A stretch of DNA of 5,475 nucleotides from Candidatus Omnitrophota bacterium. Its GTDB lineage: Bacteria > Omnitrophota > Koll11 > Zapsychrales > Aceulaceae. Numbering within the stretch: position 1 is the stretch's first letter; each line of letters starts with the position of its first letter. This document shows, piece by piece, positions 1-5,378 of the stretch. The translations under genes were made by a program, and so were the position numbers. The notes beneath the pieces were generated by a model, which was not told where the DNA came from, did no database searches, and saw nothing but the letters and a program-made list of their open reading frames with translations. The DNA is taken from the NCBI GenBank assembly GCA_029931885.1, contig JAOZRJ010000053.1, positions 3,172 to 8,646 of the forward strand, written 5' to 3'.

Positions 1-219
1 GCATTCTGCCAAAGGCTTAATTTCTCGGATCTTTAACGTCGCACTCTCGGCAATTGTATCTTGTTTAACAGCATTAAATGCTTCAAGCATCACTTCAGGA
101 ATAACCTGTCGCAAATAGCCTGTCTCAATTTCTACGCTATCAATACGAATCAGTTGATTGCTTTTTGCAACATCTAAAACCTGATCCATCAATCCAACAG
201 CAATAGACATTTCATGCAT
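1..219 (-). CDS. hypA: Hydrogenase nickel incorporation protein HypA, N-terminal part (cut by window start)
   Basis: HypA is a small metallochaperone that works with HypB to deliver nickel to the large subunit of [NiFe] hydrogenases in the cytoplasm. I translated this gene by hand from the ATG at 219-217. It begins MHEMSIAVGLMDQVLDVAKS, the near-invariant HypA start: the N-terminal Met, His2 and Glu3 form the nickel site in characterised members. The middle reads EIETGYLRQVIPEVMLEAF, matching the family's 'G.L..V.PE.L..AF' pattern. The visible part ends ...IKPLAEC at residue 73. By family alignment, Cys73 should be the first of the four zinc-binding cysteines; the others and the C-terminus (about 40 residues of a usual 110-120) lie outside the window. 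The start at 219 is preferred over the in-frame ATG four codons in, because His2 must follow the initiator Met. It lies 13 bp after rex and is probably co-transcribed. It could be HybF, the HypA paralogue; HypA is the safer name. Confidence 0.93.
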   Translation of the reverse strand, partial: MHEMSIAVGLMDQVLDVAKSNQLIRIDSVEIETGYLRQVIPEVMLEAFNAVKQDTIAESATLKIREIKPLAEC

Positions 220-228
220 AATCCTTTT

Positions 229-234
229 TCCTTT
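229..234 (-). promoter_or_regulatory. hypA ribosome binding site overlapping the rex stop codon
   Basis: Minus-strand sequence TAAAGGAAAAAGGATTATG shows AAAGGA nine bases before the hypA ATG. Its first two bases are the last two of the rex TAA stop. A second purine run (AAGGA) is only two bases from the ATG, probably too close to act alone. The overlap suggests that ribosomes finishing rex help initiate hypA (translational coupling); this is inferred. Confidence 0.6.
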
Positions 235-850
235 ACTGTTGAAGATCACAAAAAAGAGATAAGAATTCTATCGTAAAATCGATATCACGAACAACGATAT
301 TCTTTGGAGCCGCAATTGATGTAGGCGTAAAATTAATAATACCTCGCAAGCCCGAAAGAATAATAACATCTGCAACTTCTTGGCTAAATTCTTTCGGCAC
401 AGCAACAATCCCAATTTCTACATGTGTTTTTTTAATAATTATCGGAGCGCTTTCAATAGAATAAACCATAACGCCGTTTATCTTTTTCCCAACCTTACGA
501 CGATCTTTATCAAATGCAGCAACAATTTTTATTCGATCTTTATGAAATCCCGGATATTTTAGTATTGCAGAACCCAAGTTTCCAACTCCAAAGAGAGCAA
601 CGCGAACCACATCCTGCTGAATAACAAACCTCTCTAAAATATCACGAAGCTCAACTATTTTATAGCCAATCCGAGGTGTTCCAACTTTTCCAAACTTTGA
701 AATATCTTTTCTAATTTGAACATCACTAAAACCTGTCATCTTTGCCAATTCACTTGACGAAACAAGATAACGCTTTGATTTAACAAGCCCCTCTAATGCT
801 CTAATATAGTGAAGTGCTCGTTCGATAGTTTTTCTGGATATTTTCTTCAT
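233..850 (-). CDS. rex: Redox-sensing transcriptional repressor Rex
   Basis: Rex is a homodimeric cytoplasmic repressor that binds DNA when NADH is low and releases it when NADH/NAD+ rises. It typically controls fermentation, hydrogenase and respiratory genes. The 205-residue length is normal. Residues 1-75 form the winged-helix domain; SSSELAKMTGFSDVQIRKD (31-49) matches the helix-turn-helix with the family's conserved RKD. A Rossmann domain follows, with the dinucleotide loop GVGNLG at 88-93, Tyr99 in the usual 'Y.GF' position, and AAFD with Asp114 at the end of the second strand, which favours NAD(H) over NADP(H). FTPTSIAAPKNIVVRDIDF (174-192) matches the C-terminal region before the domain-swapped helix. 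The wing is unusual: KFGKVGTPRIGYKI (52-65) replaces the common 'YFG.FG.RG.GY.V'. The start at 850 is fixed by an in-frame TAA at 856-854 and by homology beginning at residue 4. There is no recognisable Shine-Dalgarno sequence. It is followed by hypA and preceded by the terminator of the acyl-CoA synthetase gene. Confidence 0.95.
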   Translation of the reverse strand: MKKISRKTIERALHYIRALEGLVKSKRYLVSSSELAKMTGFSDVQIRKDISKFGKVGTPRIGYKIVELRDILERFVIQQDVVRVALFGVGNLGSAILKYPGFHKDRIKIVAAFDKDRRKVGKKINGVMVYSIESAPIIIKKTHVEIGIVAVPKEFSQEVADVIILSGLRGIINFTPTSIAAPKNIVVRDIDFTIEFLSLFCDLQQ

Positions 851-869
851 AATTTAATAAATAATGAAA

Positions 870-875
870 TTTATA
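870..875 (-). promoter_or_regulatory. Possible -10 element for rex-hypA (weak)
   Basis: The 31 bases between the upstream terminator (ending at 882) and the rex ATG are very AT-rich and contain TATAAA on the minus strand. No good -35 lies 16-18 bp upstream; that position falls inside the terminator hairpin and reads ATTTCT or TTTCTC. An alternative pair, TTGTCG (882-877) with TATTAA (859-854), would place the transcript start at or inside the start codon. rex and hypA need some promoter because a terminator precedes them, but this assignment is only a candidate. No palindromic Rex operator (TTGTnA...TnACAA type) is visible here. Confidence 0.25.
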
Positions 876-877
876 AC

Positions 878-911
878 GACAAAGCCCATTAGAGAAATCT
901 CTAACGGGCTT
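878..911 (-). terminator. Intrinsic terminator after the acyl-CoA synthetase gene
   Basis: In minus-strand RNA, bases 911-899 pair with 894-882 over 13 bp, with a four-base loop (895-898). The outer part is AAGCCC with GGGCTT and the inner part TTAGAG with CTCTAA. Position 905/888 is a G-U wobble in minus-strand RNA but an A-C mismatch if read on the plus strand, so the hairpin is built for minus-strand transcripts. The tail is only moderately U-rich (UGUC then GUUAUAAAUUU). It sits 23 bp past the synthetase stop codon and separates that gene from rex-hypA; termination may be partial. Confidence 0.75.
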
Positions 912-933
912 ATAATTTCTCAGCTAATAATAA

Positions 934-3042
934 TTAAAGAATAATTCTAGCATCGACAGCAAAACTACCCTCTTTATTGGTAATAAGAGGGTTGATATCA
1001 ATTTCCTTAACAAGAGGTGCTAATTTTTGGATAGAATAAAGAGTTTGAATAATCGATGGCTTATGTGCCTTTACACCTCTAAATCCATCCAAAATCTTTC
1101 TAGCCTTAATATCATTAATAAGGCGTCCTGCCTCCATCTTGCCAAACGGAACAATACGGAAAGATACATCCTTTAAGGCTTCTACAAAGACTCCTCCAAG
1201 ACCAAACATAACAACCGGACCAAACTGAGGATCATTGCTCATGCCAACAATACATTCTATTCCTTCCATCATTTGGATTAAATTAACACCGAGAATATGG
1301 GCATCAGGAACAGCAGCCGAAACATTATTCATCATTTTATCAAATCGCTTCTTTAGCTGTTCTTCATTCTGGATATTTAAGGCAACTCCGCCAACGTCTG
1401 ATTTATGGATAATTTCAGGAGATGTAATTTTCATCGCCAAAGGATACATATCTTTGGCCTGAACCACGGCCTCATCGACGTTACGGGCAAATCCCCATTT
1501 TGGAGTCGGAACGCCACAAAGCTCTAAAATCTTTCGTGCTTCATGCTCAAAAAGAATTGTGCGTCCTAAACTTTTTATTTTATCAATCATATCAACAACC
1601 TCTTGCGGGGCTGGGTCAATCTTTGGAATTTCTTTTTTACGATTAGATATTTCTTTCCACTTATAAAGAGCCTTTAAGGCAGATACGGCTTCACTGACCT
1701 CACTAAAGGCCGGAATATGATGATCATTTAAAAAATGAAGAGCTTCCTGAGTACGCTTTCCCCCAACCATCGAGATAACAAGTGGTTTATTACGATGAAT
1801 GCTTCTATATTCTTCTTCAATGGCTTTTGCGATATCTATCGGATTTGTAACAGCTGTTTCGCAATAAAGAATAATTACAGCTTTAATACGATCCTCCTGA
1901 AACGCTAACTTTGTCGACTCCTGATATCCTTTCATGCCGCTTCCACCGGTTATATCAATAGGATTTCTAGTGCTTCCAAAATCCGGCATTGTTTTTCTAA
2001 ATTTTTCTTCCAACCATTTTTCATCATCTAAAAGTTTTAAACCGACGGCCTCACATTCATCAGTCGTTGCAACACCAATTCCCCCGCCATTTGTAATAAT
2101 AATAGTTTCCTCACCCTTAGGAAGAGGCAAAGAAAATGCCCTTGCCCAATCAAAAGCCTGTGTAAATGTTGTTGCGCGTAAAAGCCCAAGTTGCTTAAAA
2201 ACTCCTTCATAAATTTTATCTGACCCTGATAAAGATCCAGTATGCGACGCTGCAGCTTCTGCCCCTCTTGTTGTTGATCCTACTTTTAAAATCACAACTG
2301 GTTTCTTAATTTCTGTTTCAAGAAATTTTCTTCCCTCTTTGGTTCCTTCCATATAAATCAAAATAGCATCAACGTTATCATCGTTATTAAAATATTCAAT
2401 GAGATCCTTTTCATCGATATCCGCTTTATTACCAAGATTAACCAAAGAGGCCAATCCAATTTTCTCCATCGCCGTCCATCCCATCAAAGAAATAGCCAAC
2501 GCTCCGCTCTGAGAAATAAAAGCAATTTTTCCAGGGCGAATGTCCGACGGACCAAAACTCGCATTAAGTTTTGATGGCGTATAGACGTATCCAAACATAT
2601 TTGGGCCCAATAAAGCAATATTGTGTTTATCTGCAATTTTCTTAAGCTGCTCTTCTTCTTCAATATTTCCAACCTCACCAAATCCAGACGTAATAACGGC
2701 AACTCCTTTAACACCTTTTTGTGCACATCCCTCCAATGTATGAATAACCAAAGGAGCTGGAATAGAAATAACCGCAGCATCAACGTCTCCTGGAATCTCT
2801 TCAACAGTTTTATATGCTTTTTTTCCTAAAACTTCGTCATCGTGAGGATTAACCGGATAGATATTGCCTTCGTAGCCGCAATCAATAATATTCTTTAGTA
2901 TTTGATAACCAACTTTTCCCGGCTTTGAAGATGCGCCGACAATGGCAACGCCTCGCGGCTTAAAAATAGCATTTAAATCTTTTTTGTGATTTTGATCATG
3001 ATGATTTTTTTGATTAAGATGAAACAAATCTCGAATAGACAT
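934..3042 (-). CDS. Acetate--CoA ligase (ADP-forming), fused alpha-beta acyl-CoA synthetase
   Basis: This 702-residue cytoplasmic enzyme of the NDP-forming acyl-CoA synthetase superfamily interconverts acetyl-CoA (or another acyl-CoA), ADP and phosphate with free acid, CoA and ATP. In fermenting anaerobes it usually makes ATP. Residues 25-155 are the CoA-binding Rossmann domain (GVAIVGASSKPGKVG at 31-45; GPNMFGYV at 146-153). Two ligase-CoA-type domains follow (ISQSGALA at 176-183). AASHTGSLSG at 264-273 carries His267, the expected phosphorylated histidine. After about residue 480 comes the beta-type ATP-grasp domain: IIHKSDVGGV with His546, the usual second histidine site; GMSNDPQFGPVVMFGLGG at 600-617; and EIDINPL at 680-686. 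The alpha-beta order gives the single-chain form. I start it at 3042 because that ATG has a good ribosome binding site; an ATG at 3108 lies inside the promoter. Residues 8-21 are His/Asn/Lys-rich. Acyl substrate (acetate, propionate, aryl acids) cannot be read from sequence, and a PatZ-like protein acetyltransferase is excluded because no C-terminal GNAT domain is present. Confidence 0.93.
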   Translation of the reverse strand: MSIRDLFHLNQKNHHDQNHKKDLNAIFKPRGVAIVGASSKPGKVGYQILKNIIDCGYEGNIYPVNPHDDEVLGKKAYKTVEEIPGDVDAAVISIPAPLVIHTLEGCAQKGVKGVAVITSGFGEVGNIEEEEQLKKIADKHNIALLGPNMFGYVYTPSKLNASFGPSDIRPGKIAFISQSGALAISLMGWTAMEKIGLASLVNLGNKADIDEKDLIEYFNNDDNVDAILIYMEGTKEGRKFLETEIKKPVVILKVGSTTRGAEAAASHTGSLSGSDKIYEGVFKQLGLLRATTFTQAFDWARAFSLPLPKGEETIIITNGGGIGVATTDECEAVGLKLLDDEKWLEEKFRKTMPDFGSTRNPIDITGGSGMKGYQESTKLAFQEDRIKAVIILYCETAVTNPIDIAKAIEEEYRSIHRNKPLVISMVGGKRTQEALHFLNDHHIPAFSEVSEAVSALKALYKWKEISNRKKEIPKIDPAPQEVVDMIDKIKSLGRTILFEHEARKILELCGVPTPKWGFARNVDEAVVQAKDMYPLAMKITSPEIIHKSDVGGVALNIQNEEQLKKRFDKMMNNVSAAVPDAHILGVNLIQMMEGIECIVGMSNDPQFGPVVMFGLGGVFVEALKDVSFRIVPFGKMEAGRLINDIKARKILDGFRGVKAHKPSIIQTLYSIQKLAPLVKEIDINPLITNKEGSFAVDARIIL

Positions 3043-3047
3043 AAAAA

Positions 3048-3053
3048 TCCTTC
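3048..3053 (-). promoter_or_regulatory. Ribosome binding site deciding the synthetase start
   Basis: GAAGGA lies five bases (TTTTT) before the ATG at 3042. The alternative ATG at 3108 has no Shine-Dalgarno-like sequence upstream, so this site fixes the start as MSIRDLF. Confidence 0.75.
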
Positions 3054-3106
3054 TTTCTATATAAGTATAAATACTAAAAATATATTTAATAAAAATAATC
3101 GAAAAC

Positions 3107-3134
3107 ATTATATCAAATAAACGTCTTTTTTCAA
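3107..3134 (-). promoter_or_regulatory. Sigma70-type promoter of the acyl-CoA synthetase gene
   Basis: Minus-strand TTGAAA (3134-3129) is followed after 16 bp by a perfect TATAAT (3112-3107). The expected transcription start is near 3100, giving a leader of about 58 nt before the ATG at 3042. The promoter lies just downstream of the terminator of the receptor gene, so the synthetase is an independent transcription unit. I see no operator palindrome overlapping it; in particular no Rex-box-like sequence. Confidence 0.75.
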
Positions 3135-3150
3135 CTGACTATTTTTTCTT

Positions 3151-3182
3151 AAAGAAAAGGGCCTGCCAAAGGCAGGCCCTTT
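3151..3182 (-). terminator. Intrinsic terminator of the receptor gene
   Basis: A perfect 12-bp stem, AAAGGGCCTGCC with GGCAGGCCCTTT, closes on a three-base loop (3168-3170). In minus-strand RNA it is followed by UCUUU, giving UUUUUUCUUU together with the stem end. On the plus strand the tail is AATC, so it acts on minus-strand transcripts. It starts 25 bp past the receptor stop codon. Confidence 0.9.
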
Positions 3183-3206
3183 AATCAAAACTTTTACCTA
3201 ATTACC

Positions 3207-5216
3207 TTAAAACTCGAAACTTACCCCTCCCACAAAATTTCGTTCTTCTGCGGGGTAAAATCCGATCTTATCGCTTCCCGATGAATAAACGCCATAAGCA
3301 TTATATCTTCTATCAAAAATATTCTTTACGCCAAACCAGAAATTAATATTTTTATATGTATAATCAACCTTAACATCAAAGGTTACATAAGAATTTAATT
3401 TGGCTTGAGCATTAGATTGATCGCTGATCGCATAACATTTATCCACATAATTCATTGAGAACGTTGTCATAAAATTCTTGAAAGGTTTAATAGAAATGCC
3501 TGTGTTAATTTTATTCTTTGGAACAAACGGCACCTTATTCCCAGAATAGCTTCCTCCATGAAAAAATGCATCTTGAGATGTCCAATTAATATATGGCTCT
3601 AGAAGATCTTTAAACAGCTGTGCTTTTCCGCTCAGTTCAAAACCATAATGTCTTGTTGCAGGACTATAATTAGAATTTTTATAAGTAATAGGATCATAAT
3701 AAATTTCATTCTTTACATCCATAAAAAAGAAATTGGCATCCGCCTTTAACCACGGAAAAGAAATATCACGCACTCCTATTTCATAATTTTGAGCCACCTG
3801 ATGTTTTAAGCTCGTGTTGAGCCCACCACCACTTCCCCAGAATCCAGTATAAACATTTTGATAATATTCATCGGTAACAGGAAAACGAAACGATCTTGAA
3901 TAATCAAAATATATCTGTGAATCTTCGTTATATTTATATCCAAGACCAAAATTAAGCGCTCCGTCATTTAAAGATTTTGATTCCTTATTAACTGAAACTG
4001 CTCTTTGATCAAAAATATATTCAGCCCAGGAAGTTCTCGCACCAAAAGAAACGAGATACTTATCATCAAACTCAGCATTTTCTAATACATACAATCCAAA
4101 TGTTTGCTTTGTAATATTGACAAAATCTGGTGCAGAGCTCTGATTTCCACTTCGAATTTTATCTTTCGCATAAAAATAATCAAACCCAACTGTAAAATTA
4201 TTTATCACACGGTCATTAATATTTGATTTTGTTTCTAATTTGGGTCGGATTTCAAAAGAATCAATTTGATGAAGCGTTTCATACCTTCCCCAGCTCGAAA
4301 CAGATAAAGATTTATTATCCCTTTTTCGATAGGAAGAAAACAAAGAAATTTGTGCTTCGTTTTCATTAATTAAGAAATCAAACTTTGGATCAATATTAAC
4401 AAAATAATCCGAAGTCCATCCTTTATCATCTGTATGCGTCGTCCCTCGCCTTCCAGCTGTTTCAATATCCGAGGCAAATAATGCTCCTGGCATTCCATAT
4501 CGATCACGATGATATCCAGTTGAAAAATCAAGCGAAAATTTATCCGTTGGATAAAAAGAAACATTTCCTAAATAATCATTCGCCCAATAATCATTGTTTG
4601 CTCTATACCCAGATGTTTCTTCATACGAATAATTAAAGTAGTAATCAAAAAAACCAAAACTTCCTCCTGTTGATAAAAATCCCTTCTTGTATTGATAACT
4701 GCCGAATTCAGTTCCCACTCGCAAAGGCGCTTGAGAACTTTGATAACCTTTTCTTGTAACAATATTAATAACTCCAGCTGACGCATTGTCGCCGTATAAA
4801 ACAGTTGCTGCTCCCTTTAAAATTTCAATCCGTTCAACAGAATCTAAATTAATTTGACTCCAATCTGCGCCAGAAAGGTCTACTTGATTAGTCCTTCGAC
4901 CGTCTACGAGAACCAAAACATTGGTTTTGCTTGTTTCTCCGAACCCTCGAATATCAATATTCACTCCCTTAGGGTTTCCCAAATAATCAGAAACAAAAAT
5001 CCCGCTTTGAGATCCTATAATTTCAGGTAAGGATGTTGCTGTTGATTTTTCTATGTCTTCTCTTGCTATAACAGAAATTCCCTTACTAATATCTGAGACT
5101 GCCAAACTAGTTCGACTGGCCAAAACATTAATCTGGCCTAGATCAAAATCTTCTTGGGCAAAACAATTTTGCGCAAAAAATGCCACCAAAATAAAAATAA
5201 AAAACTTCTTCTGCAT
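3207..5216 (-). CDS. btuB: TonB-dependent outer-membrane receptor, probable cobalamin transporter (BtuB-like)
   Basis: This 669-residue outer-membrane beta-barrel takes up its ligand using energy passed from the inner membrane by TonB-ExbBD. Residues 1-20 are a signal peptide (MQKK, hydrophobic core, cleavage after CFA before QEDF). A TonB-box-like stretch, GQINVLASR, lies at 27-35. The plug domain spans about 40-157, with the hallmarks VLVLVDGRR (100-108), VERIEILKGAATVLYGDNAS (127-146) and AGVINIVTRKG (147-157). The rest is a barrel rich in alternating aromatic strands, with VKNIFDRRYNAYG near the C-terminus. It ends SFEF, the terminal Phe expected for barrel assembly. Length is close to BtuB (about 600-650 residues) and shorter than many siderophore receptors. 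Substrate choice rests mainly on the cobalamin riboswitch immediately upstream, since plug sequence alone does not identify the ligand. The start at 5216 has AGGAGG upstream and a complete signal peptide. No BtuCDF genes are in the window; the gene stands alone between two terminators. Confidence 0.88.
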   Translation of the reverse strand: MQKKFFIFILVAFFAQNCFAQEDFDLGQINVLASRTSLAVSDISKGISVIAREDIEKSTATSLPEIIGSQSGIFVSDYLGNPKGVNIDIRGFGETSKTNVLVLVDGRRTNQVDLSGADWSQINLDSVERIEILKGAATVLYGDNASAGVINIVTRKGYQSSQAPLRVGTEFGSYQYKKGFLSTGGSFGFFDYYFNYSYEETSGYRANNDYWANDYLGNVSFYPTDKFSLDFSTGYHRDRYGMPGALFASDIETAGRRGTTHTDDKGWTSDYFVNIDPKFDFLINENEAQISLFSSYRKRDNKSLSVSSWGRYETLHQIDSFEIRPKLETKSNINDRVINNFTVGFDYFYAKDKIRSGNQSSAPDFVNITKQTFGLYVLENAEFDDKYLVSFGARTSWAEYIFDQRAVSVNKESKSLNDGALNFGLGYKYNEDSQIYFDYSRSFRFPVTDEYYQNVYTGFWGSGGGLNTSLKHQVAQNYEIGVRDISFPWLKADANFFFMDVKNEIYYDPITYKNSNYSPATRHYGFELSGKAQLFKDLLEPYINWTSQDAFFHGGSYSGNKVPFVPKNKINTGISIKPFKNFMTTFSMNYVDKCYAISDQSNAQAKLNSYVTFDVKVDYTYKNINFWFGVKNIFDRRYNAYGVYSSGSDKIGFYPAEERNFVGGVSFEF

Positions 5217-5220
5217 CTTT

Positions 5221-5226
5221 CCTCCT
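5221..5226 (-). promoter_or_regulatory. Strong ribosome binding site of the receptor gene
   Basis: A full AGGAGG lies four bases (AAAG) before the ATG at 5216. It supports the start chosen for the receptor. Confidence 0.85.
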
Positions 5227-5229
5227 TTT

Positions 5230-5275
5230 TAGTTACCTGGCCTTGTTTAACTACTAATATATTTTATCGAGCCAG
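5230..5275 (-). other. Leader segment between riboswitch terminator and receptor start, with possible pseudoknot
   Basis: In minus-strand RNA, UAGUUA (5253-5248) can pair with UAACUA (5235-5230) around a 12-base loop, ending four bases before AGGAGG. The loop contains GGCCAG (5242-5237), which can also pair with CUGGCU upstream (5275-5270), so a small pseudoknot or two alternative hairpins are possible. The stems are short and AU-rich, so this may be chance. I see no gene or operator in the leader from 5227 to 5304. Confidence 0.25.
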
Positions 5276-5304
5276 CATAACCAATAATGACAGAGTTTCT
5301 CCTT

Positions 5305-5342
5305 AAAAATAAAAAACCCCCAGCCGAAAAATCAGCTGAGAG
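5305..5342 (-). terminator. Intrinsic terminator of the cobalamin riboswitch (expression platform)
   Basis: In minus-strand RNA, CUCUCAGCUGA (5342-5332) pairs with UCGGCUGGGGG (5327-5317) over 11 bp. The loop is UUUU (5331-5328), and UUUUUUAUUUUU follows (5316-5305). Three pairs are G-U, which would be C-A mismatches on the plus strand, so it works only in the receptor transcript. It lies 88 bp before the receptor ATG and about 36 nt after the P13-like hairpin. This is the expected arrangement for a riboswitch that ends transcription early when cobalamin is bound, so the receptor would be made when B12 is scarce. Confidence 0.88.
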
Positions 5343-5378
5343 CCTATATTTACTCCTTATACTCAACATTTATTTTCT

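Noticed and set aside
1235..2829. Several plus-strand and alternate-frame ORFs of 60-106 codons within the synthetase, rex and receptor genes.
   Set aside because: They overlap confidently identified conserved genes, show no recognisable domains, and read as shadows of the coding frames.
3043..3108. A 22-codon in-frame upstream extension of the synthetase starting at the ATG at 3108.
   Set aside because: It has no ribosome binding site, its ATG lies within the -10 hexamer, and the residues are AT-driven and unlike the family. The start at 3042 is better.
3144..3158. A second small inverted repeat, TTTTCTT-T-AAGAAAA, at the tail of the receptor terminator.
   Set aside because: It is all A/T but for one C-G pair, overlaps the U tract, and is most simply a by-product of a poly-U tail beside an A-rich stretch.
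5243..5251. TTGTTTAAC upstream of the receptor as a Rex half-site.
   Set aside because: There is no matching inverted half at the proper spacing, and the riboswitch already explains control. A similar TTGTTTAACA at 61-70 lies inside hypA coding sequence.
5247..5369. A 40-codon minus-strand ORF (ATG at 5369-5367, TAA at 5249-5247) running through the riboswitch terminator, as a possible leader peptide.
   Set aside because: No Shine-Dalgarno sequence precedes it, its codons are dictated by the hairpin and U tract, and the product resembles no known peptide. Chance is the simpler reading.
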